Notes under the pieces: model-generated
Seen by the model: only the letters and a program-made list of their open reading frames with translations
Database searches by the model: none
What the model was told of the DNA's origin: nothing
Translations under genes and position numbers: made by a program
Origin: Xanthobacteraceae bacterium
Lineage (GTDB): Bacteria; Pseudomonadota; Alphaproteobacteria; Rhizobiales; Xanthobacteraceae
Length of the DNA stretch: 64,000 bases
Assembly (NCBI GenBank): GCA_030037645.1
Contig: JASHQI010000034.1
Span: 1-64,000 of the forward strand
Direction of reading: 5' to 3'
In this document: positions 44,145-52,526 of the stretch, piece by piece
Position numbering within the stretch: position 1 is the stretch's first letter
Layout: every line of letters begins with the position of its first letter

Positions 44145-45263
44145 TCAAATGCGCAGCGCATGATCGGCATGCGTGTACGGCAACTTCAGCGCATCGGCGA
44201 CGGCGCGATAGGTGATGTGGCCGTCGTGTACGTTGAGCCCATCGCGCAAATGCGCGTCATCGCTAAGCGCCCGGCGCCAGCCTTTGTCGGCAAGTGCGAG
44301 CACGAAGGAGGTCGTCATATTGCTCAACGCGAACGTCGAGGTGCGCGCGACCGCACCCGGCATGTTGGTCACGCAATAGTGCACGACGTCATCGACCACG
44401 TAAGTCGGATGCGAATGGGTTGTCGGCCGCGAGGTCTCGGCGCAGCCGCCCTGGTCGATGGCGACATCGACGATCACCGAGCCGGCCTTCATCGCTCTGA
44501 CCGTTTGCGCGGAGATCAATTTCGGCGCTTTTGCGCCCGGCACCAGCACCGTTGCGATCACAAGATCCGCGCGCCGGCAAAACAGCTCCACCACGTCCCG
44601 GGTGGAGAACAGCGTGCGCACGCGGCTGCCGAGCTGCGCGGCGACGCGGCGCAGCGCCTCCGGATTGCGGTCGAGCACCGCGACATCGGCACCCATTCCG
44701 GATGCGATCAGCGCCGCATTGGTCCCGGCAACGCCGCCGCCGAGAATCACGACGCTCGCCGGCGAAACGCCGGGCACGCCGGACAGTAACACACCGCGCC
44801 CGCTATTCTCCTTTTCAAGGCAGCGCGCGCCGACATGAGGCGCCATGCGGCCGGCGACCTCCGACATCGGCGTGAGCAGGGGTAACGAGCGCTCCGGGCC
44901 CGTCACCGTCTCGTAGGCGATTGCAGTGACGCCCGAGGCCATCAGATCTTCGGTCTGCTCGCGGTCGGGCGCGAGGTGCAAATAGGCGAACAGCACCTGC
45001 CCGCGGCGAAGCTTTTTGCGTTCGCCCGCGAGTGGCTCTTTCACTTTGACAATCAGCTCGGCGCGACCAAACAGAGCGTCGGCGTTTTGCACGATTTCGG
45101 CGCCTGCGGCCTGGTAATCGCCGTCTGGCAAGCCCGCTCCGGATCCGGCGCCGGTCTCGATCATGACCTGATGGCCCTTCTCGGTCAGCTCGCGTATCGT
45201 CGACGGCACGATGCCGACGCGGTATTCGTTGTCCTTGATTTCTTTCGGCACGCCGACCAGCAT
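44145..45263 (-). CDS. ald: alanine dehydrogenase
   Basis: 372 residues from the ATG at 45263. The ORF-track start at 45422 extends into the upstream ribB gene. The family N-terminus MLVGVPKEIKDNEYRVGI, active-site Lys in IVKVKEP (about 75) and His in YLHLAPD (about 96), and the NAD fold motif ILGGGVAGTNAAL (about 170) are all present. It interconverts L-alanine and pyruvate plus ammonia with NAD. It is the last gene of the aroC-ribB-ald minus-strand run, 11 bases after ribB, and is convergent with the LigI-like gene. Confidence 0.95.
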   Translation of the reverse strand: MLVGVPKEIKDNEYRVGIVPSTIRELTEKGHQVMIETGAGSGAGLPDGDYQAAGAEIVQNADALFGRAELIVKVKEPLAGERKKLRRGQVLFAYLHLAPDREQTEDLMASGVTAIAYETVTGPERSLPLLTPMSEVAGRMAPHVGARCLEKENSGRGVLLSGVPGVSPASVVILGGGVAGTNAALIASGMGADVAVLDRNPEALRRVAAQLGSRVRTLFSTRDVVELFCRRADLVIATVLVPGAKAPKLISAQTVRAMKAGSVIVDVAIDQGGCAETSRPTTHSHPTYVVDDVVHYCVTNMPGAVARTSTFALSNMTTSFVLALADKGWRRALSDDAHLRDGLNVHDGHITYRAVADALKLPYTHADHALRI

Positions 45264-45274
45264 GGCGATTTGCC

Positions 45275-46369
45275 TCAGCCCTGGACCGGCTCCGTACCCA
45301 CGATCTCGATGCCGAAGCCGGAAAGCCCAACATAGGTCAGGCGGCGCGAGGACGTTAGCAGCCGGATCGAGTTGACACCGAGATCCTTGAGAATCTGTGC
45401 GCCAAGGCCGACCGCACGCCATTGCCGCGTGCGCGCCTCCTCCGATGCGGTGTCGCTGGATTTCGGGATGGAAATTACCGGCACGCCGGCCGTGCCGTCG
45501 CGGAGCAGCACCAGCACTCCCCTGCCCTCGGCCTTGAAGCGCGCGAGTGCCTGATGGATCGGCTTCGCGCCGCCGAACACGTCGGAGATGATGTTGGCAC
45601 GGTGCAACCGCGTCAACACGTTCTTGCCGTCACCGATGCGGCCGTGGACGAACGCCATGTGATGGACAGGATCGAACGGCGTGATGAAGGCATACCCGGT
45701 CAGCGTACCGATCTCGGATTCCACTGGGAACTCGCCGACCCGCTCGATCAACTTGTCGCGCGCCTGCCGATAGGCGATCAGCTCTGCGATCGAGAGGCGC
45801 TGCAACTTATGGTGCTGCGCAAATGCGGCAAGCTCGGTCCCCCTCATCACCGTGCCGTCGTCATTCATCAATTCTGCGAGCACGCCGACCGGCGGCAAGC
45901 CGGCGAGACGACAAAAGTCGACACAGGCTTCGGTATGGCCGGAACGCATCAGCACGCCGCCCTCCTTCGCCACCAGCGGAAACACATGGCCGGGCCGCAC
46001 AAAGTCGGACGCACCACTATTGCCGTTGGCGAGAGCGCGCACGGTATTGCTACGTTCTTCCGCGGAAATCCCGGTGGTGAGCCCATGACGGACATCGACG
46101 GAGACGGTGAATGCGGTACCAAGGGGCGCGTCGTTGAACGCCACCATCGGATCGAGATGGAGCCGCCGCGCCTCCTCCGGCGCAAGCGGCGCGCACACGA
46201 TGCCCGACGTGTTGCGGATGATGAACGCCATCTTTTCAGGCGTGCATAAGCTCGCCGCGACAAACAGGTCGCCTTCGTTCTCGCGGTCATCGTCATCGGC
46301 AACGATAATGATCTCGCCGCGCGCGAACGCTGCTACGGCGGCCCGAATTCGTTGGTGAGCATCGTCCAT
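45275..46369 (-). CDS. ribB: 3,4-dihydroxy-2-butanone-4-phosphate synthase fused to a degenerate GTP cyclohydrolase II domain
   Basis: 364 residues. The first about 200 are an intact RibB domain: the metal/acid-base motif DDDDRENEGDLFVA, then RPGHVFPL and SGHTEACVD. It converts ribulose-5-phosphate to the 4-carbon riboflavin precursor. The second half aligns by layout with GTP cyclohydrolase II (PFDPVHHMAFVHG, LTRLHRANIISDVFGG), but the zinc Cys motif (normally C-x10-C-x-C) is missing and the catalytic R-x-E-G-R-G-I stretch reads LRDGTAGVP. It therefore should not have cyclohydrolase activity, and a separate RibA must exist. The gene lies between aroC and ald. Confidence 0.93.
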   Translation of the reverse strand: MDDAHQRIRAAVAAFARGEIIIVADDDDRENEGDLFVAASLCTPEKMAFIIRNTSGIVCAPLAPEEARRLHLDPMVAFNDAPLGTAFTVSVDVRHGLTTGISAEERSNTVRALANGNSGASDFVRPGHVFPLVAKEGGVLMRSGHTEACVDFCRLAGLPPVGVLAELMNDDGTVMRGTELAAFAQHHKLQRLSIAELIAYRQARDKLIERVGEFPVESEIGTLTGYAFITPFDPVHHMAFVHGRIGDGKNVLTRLHRANIISDVFGGAKPIHQALARFKAEGRGVLVLLRDGTAGVPVISIPKSSDTASEEARTRQWRAVGLGAQILKDLGVNSIRLLTSSRRLTYVGLSGFGIEIVGTEPVQG

Positions 46370-46405
46370 GTTGGTTTTTTCAATCTCGTCGGTACGCTGC
46401 CGTGA

Positions 46406-47533
46406 TCAGGGCGCCCGGGGCGGCGAAAACGGCCACGATGGTGTTTCCCCCACCTGTCCGCGCTGACGCAGATAATGATCGGCAATCACGCATGCCACCA
46501 TAGCCTCGCCGATCGGTACCGCGCGAATGCCAACGCAAGGATCGTGGCGCCCGGTCGTCGAGATTTCGGTCTCATGACCGTAACGGTCGACGGTGCGGCG
46601 CGGAATGAGAATCGAGGAGGTAGGCTTGACCGCAAAACGCGCCACCACAGGCTGGCCGGTCGAAATGCCGCCAAGAATCCCCCCGGCATTGTTGGACAAA
46701 AAGACTGGCTTGCCATCGTTGCCCATGCGTATTTCGTCGCCATTCTGTTCGCCGCTGAGCTCGGCTGCACCGAAGCCGGCACCGATCTCGACGCCTTTCA
46801 CAGCATTGATGCCCATGAGTGCCGCGGCAAGATCGCCGTCGAGCTTGCCGTATATCGGCGAACCGAGGCCGGCCGGCACACCATCGGCTACAACCTCGAT
46901 CACCGCGCCAATCGAAGAGCCACGTTTACGGACGCCGTCCAGATATTCGGCAAAAAACTTGGCCTTGTCGGCATCCGGACAGAAGAAGGCATTGCGGTCG
47001 ACCTCGGCCCAATCCCAGCGTGTCCGATCAATTCGATGCGGCCCCATCTGCACGAGTGCGCCGCGGACCGCAAGGCCAGGAACCACCTTGCGCGCGATGG
47101 CGCCGGCAGCGACACGCATCGCCGTTTCGCGAGCCGACTGACGGCCGCCGCCGCGGTAGTCGCGCAAGCCGTATTTGACGTCGTAAGTATAATCGGCATG
47201 GCCGGGACGATATTTGTCCTTGATGTCGGAGTAATCCTTCGCGCGCTGATCGACATTATCGATGATCAGCGCGATCGGCGTACCGGTGGTCACTTGCATC
47301 CCGGCTGCCTCGTCAAGAAACACGCCCGAAAGGATTTTGACCGCGTCCGGCTCCTGCCGCTGCGTGGTGAAGCGCGATTGGCCGGGCCGCCGCCGATCGA
47401 GGTAGGGCTGGATATCGCGCTCGCTGAGCGGTATCCGCGGCGGGCAGCCGTCCACCACGCAGCCGATCGCAGGACCGTGGCTTTCGCCGAAGGTCGTGAC
47501 GCGAAACAAATGTCCGAATGTATTGAACGACAT
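46406..47533 (-). CDS. aroC: chorismate synthase
   Basis: 375 residues from the ATG at 47533 ([20 protein letters not shown]). The ORF-track start at 47566 adds 11 residues that are not family-like. It converts 5-enolpyruvylshikimate-3-phosphate to chorismate with reduced FMN, the last common step of aromatic amino acid synthesis. The three family signatures are visible: [32 protein letters not shown] with [10 protein letters not shown], and the C-terminal region [10 protein letters not shown] / [12 protein letters not shown]. It is the first gene of a minus-strand run with ribB (36 bases on) and ald. Confidence 0.97.
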   Translation of the reverse strand: MSFNTFGHLFRVTTFGESHGPAIGCVVDGCPPRIPLSERDIQPYLDRRRPGQSRFTTQRQEPDAVKILSGVFLDEAAGMQVTTGTPIALIIDNVDQRAKDYSDIKDKYRPGHADYTYDVKYGLRDYRGGGRQSARETAMRVAAGAIARKVVPGLAVRGALVQMGPHRIDRTRWDWAEVDRNAFFCPDADKAKFFAEYLDGVRKRGSSIGAVIEVVADGVPAGLGSPIYGKLDGDLAAALMGINAVKGVEIGAGFGAAELSGEQNGDEIRMGNDGKPVFLSNNAGGILGGISTGQPVVARFAVKPTSSILIPRRTVDRYGHETEISTTGRHDPCVGIRAVPIGEAMVACVIADHYLRQRGQVGETPSWPFSPPRAP

Positions 47534-47982
47534 GGCTGGACATGCTGGCGCGATAACGACGCGCAACGACGCGCAATGGCTTTCAGGCGCGTTAGGCTTG
47601 GTTAGCCCGCGCCTAGCATCGGGTCAAATACTGCGGCCACCCAATGTCCGGCGACCTTTACCGCCGTTCTCGCGCTGCAACAGAATTCCGCGGACGGCTC
47701 TGAATGCAGCGATAATCGTCCAATCAATTGAACAGGCGTGGACGTGCCTGACCGCCTGCCGTTCATGCCACATTCATCTCGCTGAACAATGGTTAATAAA
47801 AACGTGAATATCCGTTAACATACGGAAAAATAAAGGTTATTTTCGCTTTTTTCGTTGCGGCATACGCCGTTCTGTGCCATCGTTGACAACGGTAAGGGGG
47901 GCGAAAGCCCAGGGAACGCAACAATTCGCGGAGCTAGAACTCAACCCTACCGTCGTTTCAACACCGAACAAGGACGCAAGCC
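47534..47982. other. AT-rich intergenic region with leader of a short transcript
   Basis: About 450 bases ahead of the 14-codon ORF. 47780-47860 is unusually AT-rich for this genome (stretches such as TTAATAAAAA and GGAAAAATAAAGG), a typical promoter setting. A TTGACA occurs at 47883-47888, though no good -10 follows at 17 bases. The stretch 47895-47935 (GGGGGGCGAAAGCCC with flanks) can form a compact GC hairpin with a GAAA loop, suggesting a structured leader or small RNA. Confidence 0.35.
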
Positions 47983-48027
47983 ATGGCGAAGAAGCCGAAG
48001 AAGAAGATGAATAAGAAATCGAAGTAA
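47983..48027 (+). CDS. 14-residue lysine-rich micro-ORF
   Basis: ATG at 47983, stop TAA at 48025. The product is MAKKPKKKMNKKSK, nine Lys of 14 residues. AAGGAC nine bases upstream is a plausible ribosome site. It is too short for the ORF track. It may be a tiny nucleic-acid-binding peptide, or a leader peptide in a regulatory RNA in which lysine codons matter. All eight AAG/one AAA codons are Lys, which is unusual by chance in this GC-rich genome. Two intrinsic terminators follow downstream, so it forms its own transcription unit. Confidence 0.5.
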   Translation: MAKKPKKKMNKKSK

Positions 48028-48108
48028 CTGACGGTTGCGCACGCTTCATACTGAGGCAGCGCCGTCAACTTCGGATTTTGCGAGGTGCCTGCAGTGGTGC
48101 CTCGAGGG

Positions 48109-48144
48109 AACGGCCGGACCGATGTCCGGTCGTTTCCATTTTTT
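48109..48144 (+). terminator. strong intrinsic terminator
   Basis: 11-bp stem AACGGCCGGAC / GTCCGGTCGTT (one G-T pair) with a CGAT loop, followed by TCCATTTTTT. It lies about 80 bases after the stop of the micro-ORF. Confidence 0.8.
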
Positions 48145-48161
48145 GCGACAAAGCCATTCGG

Positions 48162-48192
48162 CGGCCGAACGCAAGTTGGGCCGTTTTTGTTT
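48162..48192 (+). terminator. second intrinsic terminator in tandem
   Basis: CGGCCGAAC / GTTGGGCCG (one mismatch) with a GCAA loop, followed by TTTTTGTTT. It lies 18 bases beyond the first terminator and would catch read-through. Confidence 0.7.
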
Positions 48193-48316
48193 GGCGAAGT
48201 TGTCGCGGACATGCTTGATTGTTAATTCACTTGGGCACGTTCAATATTCCGCACGGGCGACTTTGCGGCCAGGCTGAGCGGCGGGAGCGATCGCCGGGAC
48301 CTCCAGCGTAGGGGGA

Positions 48317-50338
48317 ATGGTTACGGTCATGCCGGACGAATCGGGAGACGCGCCACTATCAGTACAATCCGGTGATCACCTCGAATACGCTCGACTGCTC
48401 CGCCAAGTCGATCTGTTCTCCGGCCTCGATCGCGTCACACTGGCCAAGCTCTCGGCCCATCTACAACCGCGGTCCTACGCGGCGCACGCTGTCATTTTCC
48501 GTCAAGGGGACGCAGGCGACGCCTTTTATTTGGTGGCGAGCGGGTCGGTCGGCGTGTACGCCATCGATCGGACCGGCGCCATCGAGACACGGGTGAAGGT
48601 ACTTCATTCAGGCGAGCCGTTCGGCGAAATGGCTCTGCTCAGCAACATCCCACGGACTGCCAGCATCAAGGTCGAGACCGACTGCGAGGTGCTGCGCCTC
48701 GATCGCAACAGCTTCATCGAACTGGTCCGTCAAGAACCGAGCGTGGCGCTGGCGATTGCGGCGACACTCAGCGGTCGTCTCGCGGCCATGCTTGATCAGC
48801 CTCGCGGCACGTCTGCCGACACCCTGGATGACGCGCAGCCTTCACAACCGAGCCCCGTCCGCGACGGCAGCCCGACCACCGACCAAGGCAAAGCAGCGGC
48901 AGCCGCGGCTGTAACCGCGGTCGCCCGGCGGCAATGGCCGCCCGGCCGCACCGTCATCGCACTTGCCGCCGCCGTTGCTATCTTTGCACTCGGCTGGACG
49001 GTGTCTCCGCCACATGGGCTGACCTCGGTCGCGTGGCACGGGCTCGTGGCACTTTTGGCGATTCTGCCGGCGTTGGTGCTCGACGCGCTGCTTGAAGGCA
49101 TCCTGGGGCTCCTGCTCGCCTGCGCATGGGTACTCTCCGGGGTGACCAGTGCCAGCGAAGCGCTTTCCGGCTTTGCCACCGCCAGCTGGGTCCTGGTTGT
49201 CTGCGTCCTCATTATCGGTGCGGCGATCACGCAGACCGGCGTGCTCTACCGGCTGGCGTTGGAAACCATCACCCATATGCGCGGTGGATTCGTCGGCGAG
49301 GCGACCGCCTTGGCCTGCGCCGGGCAAATCTTGGGCCCAGCGGTGCCGAACGCTACCAGCCGCATCATCATCATTGCGCCAATGCTGCGCGAACTCGTCG
49401 ATGCCTTGGGCTATGCGCCGAAATCCAAGGGTGCGGCAGGCCTCGCGATGGCGGTATTGATCGGCTTCGGCCAGATGGCCGCGACGACGCTGACCAGCGC
49501 CACCACATCCGTCCTCGTCGCCGCGGTGCTACCGGCGCAAGTGCGCGGCAGCATCAATTGGATCACCTGGACGATCTATGGCGCGCCGTTCAATCTCATC
49601 TTGTTCGTCGGCACCATGGGCACGATCCTATGGTGCTACCGCCCACCCTCCGGCCGGAGCCAGCCATCGAGCGAGCGAGCCAAATCGCTGGAGTTGCAGC
49701 GCGCGTTGCTCGGACCGATGTCGAGGGAGGAGAAAGTCGCGTTGTGGGTGGGCGTTGGGCTTCTGACTGGCTTCGTCACGCAGCCGCTGCACGGTATTAA
49801 TCCGGGGTGGGTGGCCGCAATCGCGGTGGGGGTGCTTTCTGCGACCCGCGTCATAACCGCCAACACGCTACGCGCGGTCAATTGGAATTTTGCCCTGTTG
49901 TTCGGCATCCTCATTAGCCTGGCAACGGTATTCGGGCATAGTGGGCTCGATCGCTGGGTTGCGGGTCGCGTAGCCGGTGTCATGGGTGATTTAGCATCGT
50001 CGCGGGTCGCCTTCGTCGTGGTCCTGGCGCTGTTCTGCTTCGCCGTGAGTTTCGTTGTGCGCTGGCAAGCGGCTGCACCCCTCGTCACCATTGCGCTGGC
50101 GCCGGTCGCCTCGGCGTCGGGCATCCATCCTTTTATCGTCGGCCTAATCGCCGTGATTGCCTGCAACGGTTTCTTCCTGCCCTATCAAAGCACGACTTAT
50201 CTGGCGCTCGACGCCGGCACCGGTCGAGCGCTATTCACCCATGCGCAGGCGACGGCCACCGCAATCGCGTTTGCCGTGTGGACCGTCATCGCGGCGGCGC
50301 TGAGCGTCCCGGTCTGGCACTTGATGGGGTTGATGTAG
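48317..50338 (+). CDS. cyclic-nucleotide-binding domain fused to SLC13/DASS-type anion transporter
   Basis: 673 residues. About 20-155 is a Crp-type cyclic-nucleotide-binding (cNMP) domain: LFSGLDRVTLAKLSAHLQPR, GDAGDAFYLVASGSVGVY, and the phosphate-binding cassette FGEMALLSNIPRTASIK, which keeps the Gly-Glu and Arg needed for ligand contact. After a low-complexity linker, about 205-673 form many hydrophobic segments of the divalent anion symporter/citrate-type (ArsB/SLC13) fold, with the ATALACAGQILGPAVPNATSRIIIIAP and VRWQAAAPLV regions as the two re-entrant loops. It should be an inner-membrane carboxylate or sulfate carrier whose activity is tuned by a nucleotide. The start could also be the ATG at 48329. 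Confidence 0.87.
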   Translation: MVTVMPDESGDAPLSVQSGDHLEYARLLRQVDLFSGLDRVTLAKLSAHLQPRSYAAHAVIFRQGDAGDAFYLVASGSVGVYAIDRTGAIETRVKVLHSGEPFGEMALLSNIPRTASIKVETDCEVLRLDRNSFIELVRQEPSVALAIAATLSGRLAAMLDQPRGTSADTLDDAQPSQPSPVRDGSPTTDQGKAAAAAAVTAVARRQWPPGRTVIALAAAVAIFALGWTVSPPHGLTSVAWHGLVALLAILPALVLDALLEGILGLLLACAWVLSGVTSASEALSGFATASWVLVVCVLIIGAAITQTGVLYRLALETITHMRGGFVGEATALACAGQILGPAVPNATSRIIIIAPMLRELVDALGYAPKSKGAAGLAMAVLIGFGQMAATTLTSATTSVLVAAVLPAQVRGSINWITWTIYGAPFNLILFVGTMGTILWCYRPPSGRSQPSSERAKSLELQRALLGPMSREEKVALWVGVGLLTGFVTQPLHGINPGWVAAIAVGVLSATRVITANTLRAVNWNFALLFGILISLATVFGHSGLDRWVAGRVAGVMGDLASSRVAFVVVLALFCFAVSFVVRWQAAAPLVTIALAPVASASGIHPFIVGLIAVIACNGFFLPYQSTTYLALDAGTGRALFTHAQATATAIAFAVWTVIAAALSVPVWHLMGLM

Positions 50339-50344
50339 ACCAAG

Positions 50345-50938
50345 CTACGAATAGCGCGCCAGCGTGCCGCCGGAGAACACATAGACGACGCCGTGCAAAA
50401 TATCGGCATGCACAGCTTGCTCCTCGGACACGATATGAAAATTTGCCATCAGTGACCGTACGATACCGCCGTGTGCAACCACAACACTGTCGCGCGTGAG
50501 CGCAGCGTACCAGGCGCCAACGCGCTCGGCGACGTCGCGATAGGATTCGCCGCCAGGCGGCTCAAATCCCCATTTGTCGCGTTCGCGCCGCACCAGCGCC
50601 TCCGGGTCGCGGGCCTCGATCTCCGGCAGCGTCGAACCTTCCCATTCTCCATAGGAAATTTCCATCAGTCTGTTGTCGATCGCGTAGCCGAGCGGATCGA
50701 GACCAAGTGCCGCGCGTACCAATTCCATGGTTTCCCGTGCCCGTTTCAGCGGGCTCGACACATAGGCGAGATCGTCGGCACGGTGGCCCTCGCGCACAAA
50801 CAAGTCGTTCAGCACGGTGGCGCAATCTCTCGCCTGTTCGCGGCCGCGCGCGTTGAGCATCGTTTCGTAACGGCCCTGCAGGCGTTGCGCGACGTTAAAG
50901 TCGGTCTCGCCGTGCCTGATCAAATAGATAACCGGCAT
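50345..50938 (-). CDS. histidine phosphatase family protein
   Basis: 197 residues from the ATG at 50938. The ORF-track start at 50992 adds 18 non-conserved residues. The phosphohistidine motif LIRHGETDFN is at the N-terminus, the ADDLAYVSSPLKRARET segment gives the second Arg, and VVVAHGGIVRSL carries the second catalytic His. Substrates vary in the family (phosphoglycerate mutase-like, alpha-ribazole phosphatase-like and others). It lies between the cNMP-transporter (convergent, six bases apart) and fabI in the same orientation as fabI. Confidence 0.93.
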   Translation of the reverse strand: MPVIYLIRHGETDFNVAQRLQGRYETMLNARGREQARDCATVLNDLFVREGHRADDLAYVSSPLKRARETMELVRAALGLDPLGYAIDNRLMEISYGEWEGSTLPEIEARDPEALVRRERDKWGFEPPGGESYRDVAERVGAWYAALTRDSVVVAHGGIVRSLMANFHIVSEEQAVHADILHGVVYVFSGGTLARYS

Positions 50939-51035
50939 CCGATTCGAATTTCCGCTCGCCCACGCGATCCAGCTTTCCTTCACCGCACGCAATACTGAAT
51001 TGCTGCTGTCGAGAACAAGCTCAGATTAGCCCAGC

Positions 51036-51854
51036 TCACTCCTTGCGAACGACGATGTCCGGCGCGTCCGGATGCTTCATACCAACAATGTGGTAGCCGG
51101 CATCGACGTGATGCACCTCACCGGTCACGCCGCGCGACATGTCGGAAAGCAGGTACACCCCGGCCTCGCCCACTTCCTCGATGGTGACGCTGCGCCGTAA
51201 CGGCGCGTTATGCTCGTTCCATTTGAGAATGTAACGGAAATCACCGATACCGGAGGCGGCGAGCGTTTTGATCGGCCCCGACGAGATTGCGTTGACGCGA
51301 ATGTTCTTCACGCCGAGATCAGCGGCGAGGTATCGCACGGATGCCTCGAGCGCGGATTTGGCCACGCCCATGACGTTGTAATGCGGCATCCACTTCTCCG
51401 AGCCGTAATAGGTCAGCGTGAGCATGGCGCCGCCGGTCGCCATCAACTTCTCGGCGCGCTGGGCAATTGCCGTAAACGAATAGCAACTCACCAACATGGT
51501 CTTGGTAAAATTATCCTGCGTGGTATCGACATAACGGCCGTCGAGCTGATCGCGGTCGGAGAACGCGATGGCGTGGACCAGGAAGTCAATCCCTCCCCAA
51601 GCCGACTGCACGGCCGCGAACGCGGCATCGATGTTCGCTGGCACCGTCACGTCGCAATCGCCGACCACGAGCCCGCAAACCTCTTGAGCCAGCGGTTCAA
51701 CGCGCTTTTTGAGCGCATCACCTTGATAGGTGAATGCGAGTTCAGCGCCGTGCGCCCGACACGCCTTGGCAATCCCCCAGGCCAGCGAACGATTGTTGGC
51801 GACCCCCATGATGAGGCCGCGCTTGCCGTGCAAGAGGCCCGAGATGCCCGACAT
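51036..51854 (-). CDS. fabI: enoyl-[acyl-carrier-protein] reductase (NADH), FabI type
   Basis: 272 residues from the ATG at 51854, which has GAGGTCGGGAGA in front. The ORF-track start at 51875 adds seven residues. It reduces the trans-2 double bond of acyl-ACP in each fatty acid elongation round. FabI marks are GVANNRSLAWGIAKACRAHGAE at the cofactor end and the catalytic Tyr-x6-Lys (YNVMGVAK). This is the target family of triclosan and isoniazid-like inhibitors (family knowledge). Many Hyphomicrobiales carry two fabI genes. This one is near the histidine phosphatase, in a conserved alphaproteobacterial setting. Confidence 0.96.
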   Translation of the reverse strand: MSGISGLLHGKRGLIMGVANNRSLAWGIAKACRAHGAELAFTYQGDALKKRVEPLAQEVCGLVVGDCDVTVPANIDAAFAAVQSAWGGIDFLVHAIAFSDRDQLDGRYVDTTQDNFTKTMLVSCYSFTAIAQRAEKLMATGGAMLTLTYYGSEKWMPHYNVMGVAKSALEASVRYLAADLGVKNIRVNAISSGPIKTLAASGIGDFRYILKWNEHNAPLRRSVTIEEVGEAGVYLLSDMSRGVTGEVHHVDAGYHIVGMKHPDAPDIVVRKE

Positions 51855-52024
51855 TCTCCCGACCTCACACAGCAACTTCCACCCCTGGCCATCCTATGGC
51901 ATAGGCCCGTAGGGTGCAGCAAGCGCGTGGCCCGCGCCGAATCCCCGCCAAAGTAGGGAATAGTCCGCGGGTGGTGGTGTTGGTCTGACCGAAAAGTCCC
52001 GCAAGACTCGAGCGGAGTGGCCGC

Positions 52025-52513
52025 TTGAACGAGTTTCGGCAGCGGATCGAGGCGGCTATTCCGGCGCTGCGGCGCTACGCGCGGGCGCTTACCCGCGATA
52101 CGGAGATCGCCGACGATATCGTGCAAGACACAGTGGTGCGGGCGCTACGCTCCGAGCACTTGTTTCACGGTGGAGACGTGCGCGCATGGCTTTACACCAT
52201 CTTGACCAACCTCAATCGCAATCGGCTACGGACGTTGTCGCGCCGTCCGGCGCTGACCTCGATCAAGGACAGCGACGTTATCACCAACGGACCGGAGTCC
52301 GGCAACCGTGATATCGGCCGAGCGCTCGACGACCTGGCCGAGGACCAACGCGCCACATTGCTGCTGGTCGTGCTAGAGGGCCTCACCTACCGCGAGGTCG
52401 CTGAGGTGCAGGGCGTGCCGATCGGCACGGTGATGTCCAGACTCGCGCGGGCCCGCATGCAGATTAAGGCCTATCTCGACGGCGAGCGTCCGTCACTGCG
52501 CCGCGTGAAGTGA
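52025..52513 (+). CDS. ECF-type RNA polymerase sigma factor
   Basis: 162 residues. Start codon is TTG at 52025, preceded by GGAG. Region 2 (about 10-75) reads RRYARALTRDTEIADDIVQDTVVRAL with the family -10-binding helix, and region 4 (about 105-155) reads DLAEDQRATLLLVVLEGLTYREVAEVQGVPIGTVMSRLARAR, binding the -35. It has no region 1.1 or 3, so it is an ECF sigma. The anti-sigma gene follows by 13 bases. Upstream, GGAAT and TGTT 16 bases apart (51957-51981) resemble an EcfG-like promoter and could be autoregulatory, but they deviate at two positions. Confidence 0.93.
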   Translation: MNEFRQRIEAAIPALRRYARALTRDTEIADDIVQDTVVRALRSEHLFHGGDVRAWLYTILTNLNRNRLRTLSRRPALTSIKDSDVITNGPESGNRDIGRALDDLAEDQRATLLLVVLEGLTYREVAEVQGVPIGTVMSRLARARMQIKAYLDGERPSLRRVK

Positions 52514-52526
52514 CAGAGAGACTACG

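Noticed and set aside
46475-47605. 376-codon plus-strand ORF opposite aroC
   Set aside because: Antisense to chorismate synthase, which has all three family signatures on the minus strand.
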